Source of the DNA: Streptomyces humicola
Lineage (GTDB): Bacteria; Actinomycetota; Actinomycetes; Streptomycetales; Streptomycetaceae
DNA: 64,000 bases
Direction of reading: 5' to 3'
NCBI RefSeq assembly: GCF_024436035.1
Contig: NZ_JANFNG010000002.1
Location: 186,001-250,000 of the forward strand
In this document: positions 34,536 through 42,976 of the stretch, in pieces
How positions within the stretch are numbered: position 1 is the first letter of the stretch
Layout: every line of letters starts with the position of its first letter
Program-made: the position numbers and the translations under genes
Notes under the pieces: generated by a model
What the model was told of the DNA's origin: nothing
Seen by the model: only the letters and a program-made list of their open reading frames with translations
Database searches by the model: none

Positions 34536-34559
34536 CGTATCCGTATCCGTATCCGTATC
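34536..34559. repeat. Hexanucleotide tandem repeat, 4 x CGTATC
   Basis: Four perfect head-to-tail copies of CGTATC occupy 34536-34559, starting 16 bp after the FUSC stop. On the minus strand they translate as alternating Arg-Ile at the end of the fucosidase remnant. Confidence 0.9.
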
Positions 34560-35045
34560 CGGCCGGCGCTCACCGCCGCGGGCAGGGTGAGGATGCGGCT
34601 CAGTCCGACGACGGTGGCGGCCGCCACCTGCTGCCATCCGGAACCGTCCGGGATGTCGACGGCGAACTGCTCGACGCGCTGGCCGTGGTGGCCGTCCTCG
34701 CCGAGCCGGATGCGGCCGAAGGTGACGGTCCCGGGCAGCTCGGCGGCAAAGGTGCCGGTGGTTGCCGCGTCCGGCGGTGACCAGATGGTGGTGACGGGAG
34801 CGTGCATCAGCCTGTCGTGCCCGTACGTGGCGTCGACCGCGGCACGGAAGGCGGCACGGAAGGCGGTGAGCGAGGCCACGTCGGTGTCGTCGATGCGGCC
34901 GTTCACGGCCGGGGGCACGTTGACGAGGAGCACGGCGTTGCGGCCGACGGGCTGCTCATAGAGCGCGACGAGCTGCGCGGGCGTCTTCGGCTGCTCTCAA
35001 GCGTTCCTCCAACTCCGCGAGCGCCGCGGCCTCCACCGGCGTCAC
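34536..35045 (-). pseudogene. Alpha-L-fucosidase (GH29) remnant
   Basis: A leftward frame carries a late segment of a GH29 alpha-L-fucosidase: TPAQLVALYEQPVGRNAVLL, VNVPPAVNGRIDDTDVASLT, and a C-terminal beta domain (VTFGRIRLGEDGHHGQRVEQ, then WQQVAAATVVGLSRILTLP). It enters the CGTATC repeat and has no stop before reading antisense into the FUSC gene, so the end is lost. Upstream, a GTG overlapping the LacI stop (35043-35045) begins VTPVEAAALAELEERLRAAE in another frame and stops after 30 codons. The catalytic domain, about 300 residues in intact enzymes, is absent. Position beside the fucose operon fits an ancestral fucosidase. Junction near 34990-35000. Confidence 0.72.
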
Positions 35046-36178
35046 GTACTACGTGGACTGCGTCCACGGGGTGCGCCCGTGCTCTCGCGCACGACGAGCT
35101 CGGGCAGCGGGACCTGGACCGTGCGGGCGGGGACGCCGTCCAGCAGATCGGTCAGCTGCTGGGCCGCGGCCTGTCCGAAGGCGATCGTGTCCCGGGCGAG
35201 CGCGGTGAGCCAGGGGTGCGTCATCCGGCACAGCACGGAGTCCTCCCAGGCCACGACGGACAGGTCGCGCGGGATGGACAGGCCGCGGGCGGCGGCGACG
35301 GAGGCTCCGGCCGCCGCCATCACGTCGTTGTCGTAGATGATCGCGGTGGGCGGGGTCTCGTCGTCGAGCACCCGGCGGGTGGCGGCGGCGCCCTCGGTGT
35401 CGGAGTAGTCGGTGGTCACCGACCGGACGCCGGTGAGCCCGAGGCGGCCGGCCTCGTCACGCAGCGAGCGGATGCGCCGCTCGGTGTGGGCGAGGCCGGG
35501 CAGACCCGCGATGTGCACGATCCTGCGATGGCCGAGCGAGTGCAGGTGATCGGCGATGAGCGCCATGGCGCCCGCGTCGTCGGCCCACAGGGTGGACAAC
35601 GACGCGTACTGCTCCCCGGACGGGCCGCCGTGCTCCCCCGAGCCCATCCCGCCGATGACGACGGTCGGCAGTCCCAGCGAGTCCAGCAGACCGGGGCGCG
35701 GGTCGAACGAGCGCGGGTCCACCACCAGGACGCCGTCGACCCTCCGCTCGGCCCACCAGCGCCGGTATGTCGCGCACTCGGCGTCGATGTCCTCCACCAC
35801 CTGGAAGAGCAGACCGAGTTGACGCTGGGCGAGCACCTGCTGGATCCCGGAGATCAGCTGCAGAAAGAACGACTCGACGCCGAGGGTGCGGGCGGGACGC
35901 GCCAGGACGAGGCCGACGGTGCCCGCGCCCTCACCGGACAGCGCCCGGGCCGCGGAACTCGGCCGCCAGCCGAGCTGTTCGGCGACACGCCGCACCCGGT
36001 CCCGGGTCACTTCGGAGACGCCGGGCCGGTCGTTGAGGGCGAAGGAGACTGCGCTCTCGGAGACGCCGGCGCGCCGGGCGATGTCCTTCATCGTCGGGCG
36101 GCGTGCGGGAGTCCGGCGGGCCGGACGCGCCGGGGCGGAGGACGGCTCCTCGGCCGGTTGTTGGGGATGTGATGTCAT
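35042..36178 (-). CDS. LacI-family transcriptional regulator
   Basis: A 378-residue repressor. A Pro/Ala/Arg-rich leader precedes the helix-turn-helix (RPTMKDIARRAGVSESAVSF, then ALNDRPGVSEVTRDRVRRVA, about residues 28-75). A periplasmic-binding-like effector domain follows (TVGLVLARPARTLGVESFF to the C-terminus), with VDGVLVVDPRSFD and PTAIIYDNDVMAAAGA blocks. ATG 36178 has GGGGAGAGG upstream; an in-frame ATG at 36232 is less likely. It is divergent from the sugar ABC permeases and mannosidase, its probable targets. An 11-bp inverted repeat lies between the two. The stop overlaps a GTG that begins the decayed fucosidase gene. Confidence 0.94.
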   Translation of the reverse strand: MTSHPQQPAEEPSSAPARPARRTPARRPTMKDIARRAGVSESAVSFALNDRPGVSEVTRDRVRRVAEQLGWRPSSAARALSGEGAGTVGLVLARPARTLGVESFFLQLISGIQQVLAQRQLGLLFQVVEDIDAECATYRRWWAERRVDGVLVVDPRSFDPRPGLLDSLGLPTVVIGGMGSGEHGGPSGEQYASLSTLWADDAGAMALIADHLHSLGHRRIVHIAGLPGLAHTERRIRSLRDEAGRLGLTGVRSVTTDYSDTEGAAATRRVLDDETPPTAIIYDNDVMAAAGASVAAARGLSIPRDLSVVAWEDSVLCRMTHPWLTALARDTIAFGQAAAQQLTDLLDGVPARTVQVPLPELVVRESTGAPRGRSPRST

Positions 36179-36235
36179 ACGTACCCCTCTCCCCGTTCCG
36201 CGTCTGCGACGTCCAACCTGACGGGCCGTCATGGA

Positions 36236-36273
36236 CTAATGCGCTTGAGTGCGGTGACTATAAAGCGCATTAG
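36236..36273. promoter_or_regulatory. Perfect inverted repeat, candidate LacI-family operator pair
   Basis: CTAATGCGCTT (36236-36246) and AAGCGCATTAG (36263-36273) are exact reverse complements separated by 16 bp, in the region between the LacI gene and the sugar-transport operon. Each arm contains TAATGCGC, the half-site type seen in actinobacterial LacI operators. It may be two half-operators or a cruciform-type site. Confidence 0.6.
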
Positions 36274-36428
36274 CCATAGGCCGCAACTCACCCCTTCCAC
36301 CGCATCTGACCTGTGGGTTTAACACTGCCGTCGAATTCCTGTCGATGAATGTGTTGACAATCCCGCGAGCAGCAATGCAGGTTGTGCTGGCGTGTCCGCC
36401 ACCGCCCGTCCGAGCGAAGGAGTCCCCC

Positions 36429-36461
36429 GTGCGACCGGCTGATGGAGCAGGGCCGACGTGA
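36429..36461 (+). pseudogene. Ten-codon frame, probable scar of a deleted sugar-binding-protein gene
   Basis: AAGGAG at 36417-36422 is followed at normal distance by GTG 36429. The frame ends after 10 codons at a TGA (36459-36461) that overlaps the permease start as GTGA. This is where the extracellular solute-binding protein gene of such operons normally lies. The signals at both ends of a gene are there but the body is not. Confidence 0.45.
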
Positions 36462-37372
36462 CAGAGGTGACTGAGGTGACAACGATGCCATCCGTGCGCG
36501 GCCTGCGCAGACAACTGCCGACCAGCCCCTGGCTGTTCTTGGCGCCCGGGCTGCTGGTGATCACCGCCTTCAGCCTCTACCCGTTCGTCAACACGCTGGC
36601 GCAGTCCTTCACCAACGACCACACGCTGGTCACCGGGCAGTTCGTGGGGCTGGCCAACTACGACCAGCTCCTTCACGACCCGCAGTTCTGGACGGGTCTG
36701 CGCAACAGCAGTCTGTACGTGGTGTGCGTCGTGCCGTTCACCGTCGTCCTGCCGCTGCTGCTGGCGATGCTCGTGCAACGGCAGATACCCGGCATCGGCT
36801 TCTTCCGCGCCGCCTTCTACACGCCGGTGGTGGCCTCCGTCGTCGTGGTCGGCCTGATCTGGGTGTGGATGCTCGACGACCGAGGCCTGATCAACGGCAT
36901 CCTGCAGGCGCTCGGCGCGGGCAAGGTGAACTTCCTCAGCGACCCGTGGCTGATCCTCTTCAGCGCCATGACAGTCACGGTCTGGAAGGGCCTCGGCTAC
37001 TACATGATCATCTACATGGCGGCCCTGGCCAACATCCCGATCGAGCTGCACGAGGCTGCAGAGGTCGACGGCGCCGGCGCGGTCCGGCGGTTCTTCTCCG
37101 TCACCGTGCCCGCCGTGCGCCCGACGATGGTGCTGGTCGCCGCGCTCTCCGCCGTCTTCGCCTTCAAGGTCTTCTCCGAGGTCTATCTGATGGCCGGACC
37201 CAATGGCGGGCCGGCGGGCGAGGACACCACGCTCGTCATGCTGATCACCCAGGTCGGCCAGGGCCTGACCGGTCAGGTCGGCTACGCCTCCGCCATCTCC
37301 GTCGTGCTGTTCGTGGTCACCCTCGGCCTGATGCTGCTGGTGCTCCGCACCGACCGCAGGGAGGAGTCATGA
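36458..37372 (+). CDS. Carbohydrate ABC transporter permease (MalF/CUT1 type)
   Basis: A 304-residue inner-membrane permease with six membrane segments (starting LFLAPGLLVITAFSLYPFVN). The ATPase-docking EAA loop is at ELHEAAEVDGAGAVRRFFSV near residue 200. The N-terminus repeats VTEVTEVTT because GTGAC-GAG is tandemly repeated in the DNA, so the exact start is ambiguous among several GTGs and one ATG (36485). It overlaps the next permease by 4 bp. A binding protein and an ATPase are not in the window; CUT1 systems in streptomycetes usually share a distant ATPase (MsiK type). Confidence 0.92.
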   Translation: MTEVTEVTTMPSVRGLRRQLPTSPWLFLAPGLLVITAFSLYPFVNTLAQSFTNDHTLVTGQFVGLANYDQLLHDPQFWTGLRNSSLYVVCVVPFTVVLPLLLAMLVQRQIPGIGFFRAAFYTPVVASVVVVGLIWVWMLDDRGLINGILQALGAGKVNFLSDPWLILFSAMTVTVWKGLGYYMIIYMAALANIPIELHEAAEVDGAGAVRRFFSVTVPAVRPTMVLVAALSAVFAFKVFSEVYLMAGPNGGPAGEDTTLVMLITQVGQGLTGQVGYASAISVVLFVVTLGLMLLVLRTDRREES

Positions 37373-38289
37373 GCGCCGCACTCACCACCGCTCCGCAGAG
37401 CGCTGCAGCCGAGGAGACATCGACGCGGCTACGCAGGCGACGCCGCAACGCCCTCGCAGGACGGCGGCTTCCCGCCCGGCAGTTGGTGCTGCGTTATGTA
37501 CTGCTGCTGGCGGTGCTCGCGATCTCGGTCGGACCGTTCCTGTGGGAGCTGTCCACCGCGCTCAAGGGCCCGCACGAGGACATCTACAGCTACCCGCCGA
37601 AGCTGTTGCCGTCCTCCCCCACGCTGCAGAACTTCTCCGGCGTCGGGAGGATCATTCCGGTCTGGGACTACGCGTTGAACTCCCTGAAGGTGGCCTCGGC
37701 CAATGTGGTGACCAACCTCGTCGGCGCCTCGATGGCCGGTTTCGCCCTCGCCCGGCTGCGGTTCCGCGGCCGGCGGACGGCGACGGTGCTGTTCATCGTG
37801 GCGATGCTGGTGCCGCAGGAGAGCACGCTGATCGCTCAGTTCCTGACGATGCGCCAGCTGAACCTGAACAACACACTGATCGCGGTGGTGCTGCCGGGCT
37901 GCATCAACGCGATGAACGTCCTGCTGATGCGCAACGCCTTCGCGAAGTTGCCGTACGAGATCGAGGAGGCGGCCGTCGTCGACGGCGCCAACGTGTGGGA
38001 GCGCTTCTTCCGGATCGCGCTGCCCTCGGTGAAGGGCACCCTCGCCGTGGTGGCGATCTTCGCCTTCATGGGGTCGTGGGACGACTTCCTGTGGCCGTTG
38101 ATCGTGCTCAGCAATCCCGGCAACTACACGCTCACCATCGGGCTGAACTATCTGCACGGCACGTTCTCCGACGACCAGCGGATGGTCGCGGCGGGCACGA
38201 TCATCGCCGTGGCCCCGCTGATGGTGATGTTCGCCTGCCTGCAGCGCTACTTCTTCAAGGGCGTTGGCGAGGGAGCCGTCAAGGGCTGA
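37369..38289 (+). CDS. Carbohydrate ABC transporter permease (MalG/CUT1 type)
   Basis: A 306-residue second permease of the importer. A charged N-terminus (TRLRRRRRNALAGRRLPARQ) precedes six membrane segments, and the EAA loop is at YEIEEAAVVDGANVWERFFR near residue 200. The start overlaps the upstream stop (ATGA), so the two permeases are co-translated as expected for the heterodimer. The downstream GH5-like and GH38 genes suggest the imported substrate is a mannose-containing oligosaccharide. A 75-bp gap separates it from the hydrolase genes. Confidence 0.93.
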   Translation: MSAALTTAPQSAAAEETSTRLRRRRRNALAGRRLPARQLVLRYVLLLAVLAISVGPFLWELSTALKGPHEDIYSYPPKLLPSSPTLQNFSGVGRIIPVWDYALNSLKVASANVVTNLVGASMAGFALARLRFRGRRTATVLFIVAMLVPQESTLIAQFLTMRQLNLNNTLIAVVLPGCINAMNVLLMRNAFAKLPYEIEEAAVVDGANVWERFFRIALPSVKGTLAVVAIFAFMGSWDDFLWPLIVLSNPGNYTLTIGLNYLHGTFSDDQRMVAAGTIIAVAPLMVMFACLQRYFFKGVGEGAVKG

Positions 38290-38364
38290 CCGCCCCCGCC
38301 CCTTGCCCGTACTCCCGCGCCGCCCAGCCCGCCCAGCTCACCTCACCAAGGACTCACCCCGAGC

Positions 38365-39648
38365 ATGACCGCTCACGACAGCACTTCCCGAGCCACACCC
38401 ACTCCCCGGTTCGGCGTCAACTACACGCCCACCACGGGCTGGTTCCACCACTGGCTCGACTTCGACCTCGACGCCGTCCGCGCCGACCTCGACTCCATCG
38501 CCGCGCTCGGCCTGGACCACATCCGGGTCTTCCCGCTGTGGCCGCTCTTCCAGCCGAACCGCACGCTCATCCGGCCAGGCGCCGTCGAACAGCTGGTCCA
38601 GCTGGTGGACGCGGCGGGCGAACGCGGCCTCGACGTGAACGTGGACGGGCTCCAGGGCCACCTGTCCAGCTTCGACTTCCAGCCGTCGTGGACCGTCACC
38701 TGGCACCGCCGCAACATCTTCACCGACCCCGACGTCGTCGCGGCGCAGGAGGAGTACCTGCGCACCCTCGCCGCCGCGCTCGCCGACCGCCCCAACTTCC
38801 TCGGCATGACGATCGGCAACGAGATCAACCAGTTCTCTTCCGGCCCGCATCCCGACCCCGACCGCATCACCCCGGGGCAGGCGGCGGCCTGGCTGCGGCG
38901 CGTGCTCGACGCCTGTGAACGCGGCGCGCCGGGCGGCTTCCATCTGCATGCGGAGTACGACGCGGCCTGGTACCAGGACGACCACCCCTTCACGCCGGCG
39001 CACGCGGCCTGCCTCGGCGCCGCCACCGCGGTCCACTCATGGGTGTTCAACGGCACCGCGCAGCAGTACGGCCCGCGCTCCGCCGCAACCGTCCACCACG
39101 CCGCATACATGATCGAACTGTCGAAGGCCTGGGCCGACGATCCGCACCGCCCGGTCTGGTTGCAGGAGGTCGGCGCGCCGCATCCGCACATCGCCACGGC
39201 GGATGCCGCCCGGTTCACCGACTCGACCGTCGCCGCCGCCCTCGACTGCCCCGATCTGTGGGGCGTCACCTGGTGGTGCTCGCACGACGTGGACCGCGCC
39301 CTCGCCGACTTCCCGGAGCTCGAATACAGCCTCGGGCTGCTCACCAACGACCGCCGAGTCAAACCGGCAGGGCGCAGCATCGCCCGTATTGTCGGGGCAT
39401 GGCGGGACGACCAGCACGCGCACCATGCGGCGCCCAGGACCACCGCGCTGATCGTCGACGCCGGGGACGAGGACACCGCGCCGCACCGCTCGGTGTGCGG
39501 TCCCGGCGGCAAGGTCTTCGACGCGTTCATGCGGCTGGCGGAGGCGGGCGCGCGGCCCACGACGGTGCTCGCGGCACGGGCCGACGACCGCAAGCACCTC
39601 GCAGCCCGTGGCATCACCGAGGTCGTCGCACCGGGAGACGTCCGCTGA
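38365..39648 (+). CDS. Glycoside hydrolase, GH5-like (clan A TIM barrel)
   Basis: A 427-residue enzyme without a signal peptide, so it is cytosolic. It begins PRFGVNYTPTTGWFHHWLDF and has barrel strands such as LDHIRVFPLWPLFQPN. The predicted acid/base Glu is in MTIGNEINQFSSG (near residue 155) and the nucleophile Glu in PVWLQEVGAPHPH (near 272), the usual Asn-Glu and late Glu pair of clan GH-A. The C-terminal about 90 residues (TTALIVDAGDEDTAPHRSVC...) look like part of an extra domain. Context between CUT1 permeases and an alpha-mannosidase points to an imported mannoside. The exact GH family is uncertain. Confidence 0.83.
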   Translation: MTAHDSTSRATPTPRFGVNYTPTTGWFHHWLDFDLDAVRADLDSIAALGLDHIRVFPLWPLFQPNRTLIRPGAVEQLVQLVDAAGERGLDVNVDGLQGHLSSFDFQPSWTVTWHRRNIFTDPDVVAAQEEYLRTLAAALADRPNFLGMTIGNEINQFSSGPHPDPDRITPGQAAAWLRRVLDACERGAPGGFHLHAEYDAAWYQDDHPFTPAHAACLGAATAVHSWVFNGTAQQYGPRSAATVHHAAYMIELSKAWADDPHRPVWLQEVGAPHPHIATADAARFTDSTVAAALDCPDLWGVTWWCSHDVDRALADFPELEYSLGLLTNDRRVKPAGRSIARIVGAWRDDQHAHHAAPRTTALIVDAGDEDTAPHRSVCGPGGKVFDAFMRLAEAGARPTTVLAARADDRKHLAARGITEVVAPGDVR

Positions 39649-39714
39649 AGGCCCACGGAACTGTGCACCCGGAACCCGGAACCCCCACCTCCCAGTACCC
39701 CTGGAGCAGCTGAT

Positions 39715-42700
39715 ATGCACGACGACCGCAGCCTGGTCGAGTCCCGTCTCAAGCGCGTCCTCGACGAGCGGATCCGCCCCGCCCTGTATCCGCGGTCCGT
39801 TCCGCTCGACGTCGGCATCTGGCACGCGCCCGGCGAACCCGTGCCGGTCGCCGAGGGCCTGGCCGCTCCCCGTACCCCCATCGCGCCGGGCACGGCGTGG
39901 GGAGCGCCGTGGGGCACCAGCTGGCTGACGGTGTCGGGCACGGTGCCGGCCGAGTGGGCGGGGCGGGCGGTGGAGGCGCTGCTGGACCTCGGGTTCGACG
40001 AGAACATGCCGGGGTTCCAGTGCGAGGGCCTGGTCTACCGGGCCGACGGCACACCGGTGAAGGGCCTCAACCCGCGCAACCAGTGGGTGCGCATCGGTGC
40101 GCCGGTGGCCGGCGGGGAGAAGGTGCTGCTGCACATCGAGGCCGCGTCGAATCCCGTGATCCTCGACTACCACCCCTTCCTCCCCACCGGTCTGGGCGAC
40201 AAGGAGACCGCGGGCGACGAGCCGCAGTACCGCATCGCACGGATGGACCTGGCCGTCTTCGACGAGACGGTGTGGGAGCTCGTCCAGGACCTGGAGGTGC
40301 TCGGCGAGCTCATGCAGGAGCTGCCGGTGGAGGGTGCGCGCCGCTGGCAGATCCTGCGCGCGATCGACCGGGCGCTCGACGCGATCGACCTGCAGGACGT
40401 GGGCGGCACGGCCGCTGCCGCGCGCGAGCGGCTCGCCGGTGTGCTCAGCGCGCCCGCCGAGCCCTCCGCGCACCGCATCAGCGCCGTCGGCCACGCGCAC
40501 ATCGACTCCGCCTGGCTGTGGCCGCTGCGCGAGACCGTGCGCAAGGTGGCGCGGACGACGGCGAACATGACGGCGCTGCTCGATGACGAGCCGGAGTTCG
40601 TCTACGCGATGTCGCAGGCCCAGCAGTACGCATGGATCAAGGAGCACCGGCCCGAGGTTTACGCGAAGGTGAAGAAGGCGGTCGCCGAGGGCCGGTTCGT
40701 CCCGGCCGGCGGCATGTGGGTGGAGTCCGACACCAACATGCCCGGCTCCGAGGCGATGGCCCGTCAGTTCGTGCACGGCAAGCGCTTCTTCCTCGACGAG
40801 TTCGGCATCGAGAACGAGGAGGCGTGGCTCCCCGACACCTTCGGCTTCGCCGCGGGACTGCCGCAGATCATCAAGGCGGCGGGTTCCAAGTGGCTGCTGA
40901 CGCAGAAGATCTCGTGGAGCCAGGTCAACAAGTTCCCGCACCACACCTTCTGGTGGGAGGGGATCGACGGAACCCGGATCTTCACGCACTTCCCGCCCGT
41001 CGACACCTACAACTGCTCGATGAAAGGGCAGGAGATCGCCCACGCCGTACGCAACTTCAAGGACAAGGGCGCAGCAGGCCGCTCCCTCGCGCCCACCGGC
41101 TACGGCGACGGCGGTGGCGGCACGACACGCGAGATGATCGCGAAGGCGGCGCGGATGCGCAGCCTGGAGGGGTCGGCGCGGATCGAATGGGAAAAGCCGG
41201 CGGCATTCTTCGCCAAGGCTCAGGCCGAGTACCCCGCCCCGCCGGTGTGGGTGGGCGAGCTGTATCTGGAGCTGCACCGCGCGACGCTCACCAGCCAGGC
41301 GAAGACCAAACAGGGCAACCGGCGCAGCGAACACTTGCTGCGCGAGGCGGAGTTGTGGGCGGCCACGGCAGCGGTGCGGGCCGGCTCCCCGTACCCGTAC
41401 GAGCGGTTGGACAGGGTGTGGAAGACCGTTCTGCTCCACCAGTTCCACGACATTCTGCCGGGCTCGTCGATCGCGTGGGTGCACCGCGAGGCGAAGAAGA
41501 CGTACGCGGCGGTGGCCGAGGAGCTGGAGTCGGTCATCGCGGACGCACAGCGGGCGCTCGCCGGTGACCCGGCGTCGGGTTCCGTGCTCGTCTTCAACGG
41601 CGCGCCGCACAGGCGCGGCGGGGTGCCCGCGGGCGGTGCGCGGCCCGCAGCGCCGGCCGAGGGCCGGTGCACCGTCTCCGAGCGGCCGGGCGGCGGCTTC
41701 CTGCTCGACAACGGGCTGCTGCGGGTCGGGATCGACGAGCGGGGCCTGGTGGTCTCCGCGTACGACGTGGCGGCCGGGCGCGAGACGGTCGCCCCCGGCC
41801 GGGCGGCCAATCTGCTGCAGATCCACCCCGACTTCCCCAACATGTGGGACGCCTGGGACGTCGACGCGTTCTACCGCAACACGGTCACCGATCTGACGGA
41901 CGCCGACGAGGTCGCGGTGGCGGACGACGGCCCGGATGCGGTGTCGGTGCGCGTGGCGCGCTCCTTCGGCGGCTCGCGCGTGACCCAGGTGCTCACGCTC
42001 ACGGCCGGCGAGAAGCGTCTCGACATCGACACGGAGGTGGACTGGCACGAGACCGAGAAGTTCCTCAAGGCCGCGTTCCCCGTCGATATCCATGCCGACC
42101 GGTACGCCTCCGAGACGCAGTTCGGGCACCTGTACCGTCCGACGCACACCAACACCAGTTGGGAAGCGGCGAAGTTCGAGGCGTGCAACCACCGCTTCGT
42201 CCACCTGGAGGAGCCCGGCTGGGGGGTCGCGATCGTCAACGACTCGACGTACGGGCACGACGTGACCCGTACCGTCCGCGCGGAGGACTCGGGCACGACC
42301 ACGACCGTGCGGGTCTCGCTGCTGCGCGCCCCGCGCTTCCCCGACCCGCACACCGACCAGGGCGTGCACCGCTTCCGCCACGCGTTCCTTCCCGGTGCGG
42401 GAATCGCCGACGCCGTCCGCGAGGGCTACCGCATCAACCTGCCCGAGCGCCGCGTCCCCGGTAACGCCGAGGTCGCTCCGCTGGTGGCGGTGGACGACGA
42501 CGCGGTGGTGGTCTCGGCCGTCAAGCTCGCCGACGACGCGAGCGGGGACGTGATCGTACGGCTCTACGAGTCACGCGGCGGAAGGGCGCGCACCCGCCTG
42601 ACCGCCGGTTTCGACGCCGACGGCGTCACGGCCTGCGACCTGCTGGAGCGTCCGCTGCGGGACGTATCCACTCGCCCGGTACTCGAAGACGACGGCGTGG

Positions 42701-42759
42701 AGCTGCGGTTGCGCCCGTTCGAGATCGTCACCCTGCGGCTGTCCCGGCACGGACACTGA
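39715..42759 (+). CDS. Alpha-mannosidase, GH38
   Basis: A 1014-residue cytosolic exoglycosidase removing alpha-linked mannose. After a 250-residue N-terminal domain, the catalytic GH38 domain begins ISAVGHAHIDSAWLWPLRET, whose His and Asp bind zinc. GMWVESDTNMPGSEAMARQF and EEAWLPDTFGFAAGLPQIIK (catalytic Asp region) follow, and HHTFWWEGIDGTRIFTHFPP is the next conserved block. The beta-rich C-terminal domains run from about residue 640 to the end (ALL-beta, ends RLRPFEIVTLRLSRHG). Length fits class II-like bacterial enzymes (about 1000). The ATG has GGAG 8 bases upstream. It is the last intact gene of the sugar operon. A large antisense frame over it is a codon-bias shadow. Confidence 0.95.
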   Translation: MHDDRSLVESRLKRVLDERIRPALYPRSVPLDVGIWHAPGEPVPVAEGLAAPRTPIAPGTAWGAPWGTSWLTVSGTVPAEWAGRAVEALLDLGFDENMPGFQCEGLVYRADGTPVKGLNPRNQWVRIGAPVAGGEKVLLHIEAASNPVILDYHPFLPTGLGDKETAGDEPQYRIARMDLAVFDETVWELVQDLEVLGELMQELPVEGARRWQILRAIDRALDAIDLQDVGGTAAAARERLAGVLSAPAEPSAHRISAVGHAHIDSAWLWPLRETVRKVARTTANMTALLDDEPEFVYAMSQAQQYAWIKEHRPEVYAKVKKAVAEGRFVPAGGMWVESDTNMPGSEAMARQFVHGKRFFLDEFGIENEEAWLPDTFGFAAGLPQIIKAAGSKWLLTQKISWSQVNKFPHHTFWWEGIDGTRIFTHFPPVDTYNCSMKGQEIAHAVRNFKDKGAAGRSLAPTGYGDGGGGTTREMIAKAARMRSLEGSARIEWEKPAAFFAKAQAEYPAPPVWVGELYLELHRATLTSQAKTKQGNRRSEHLLREAELWAATAAVRAGSPYPYERLDRVWKTVLLHQFHDILPGSSIAWVHREAKKTYAAVAEELESVIADAQRALAGDPASGSVLVFNGAPHRRGGVPAGGARPAAPAEGRCTVSERPGGGFLLDNGLLRVGIDERGLVVSAYDVAAGRETVAPGRAANLLQIHPDFPNMWDAWDVDAFYRNTVTDLTDADEVAVADDGPDAVSVRVARSFGGSRVTQVLTLTAGEKRLDIDTEVDWHETEKFLKAAFPVDIHADRYASETQFGHLYRPTHTNTSWEAAKFEACNHRFVHLEEPGWGVAIVNDSTYGHDVTRTVRAEDSGTTTTVRVSLLRAPRFPDPHTDQGVHRFRHAFLPGAGIADAVREGYRINLPERRVPGNAEVAPLVAVDDDAVVVSAVKLADDASGDVIVRLYESRGGRARTRLTAGFDADGVTACDLLERPLRDVSTRPVLEDDGVELRLRPFEIVTLRLSRHGH

Positions 42760-42775
42760 GCGGAAGGCAACGCCC

Positions 42776-42914
42776 ATGGACATCCGACGTCCCGGCGCTG
42801 AGCCACCAGCCGTCGTACTCGATGCTCGACCGGTCGCTGGAGGTCGGCGCACCGCCGCTCACCGAAGACGAATTCACCGCGATCGACGCGCCGGCGAAGC
42901 CCTCGGGGAGCTGA
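42776..42914 (+). pseudogene. Aldo/keto reductase remnant
   Basis: An ATG with GGAAGG upstream (42776) starts a gene-like frame 16 bp after the mannosidase stop. After about 3 codons the readable homology is in another frame: VPALSHQPSYSMLDRS, the mid-protein strand of YghZ/Kv-beta-type aldo/keto reductases (compare HQPSYSMLNRWVE), then directly PLTEDEFTAIDAPAKPSGS, their C-terminus. The first half, including the Asp-Tyr-Lys-His tetrad, and a later stretch are missing. A strong terminator follows the stop. It would originally have been the last gene of the sugar operon. Confidence 0.68.
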
Positions 42915-42920
42915 GGGCGT

Positions 42921-42974
42921 GCCGGACGGCGCCGGTCCCTGCCGGTGCGGTGCGAGGGACCGGCGCCGTCCGGC
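42921..42974. terminator. 20-bp perfect hairpin, bidirectional terminator
   Basis: 42921-42940 is the exact reverse complement of 42955-42974, with a 14-base loop. It lies 6 bp after the reductase remnant and 2 bp beyond the convergent stop at 42977, separating the sugar operon from the conservon. Confidence 0.88.
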
Positions 42975-42976
42975 GT

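Noticed and set aside
39037-42381. A 1114-residue open frame antisense to the alpha-mannosidase gene
   Set aside because: It is a codon-bias shadow of a high-GC gene; the product is His/Arg/Val-rich with no domain, and the sense strand encodes a complete GH38 enzyme.
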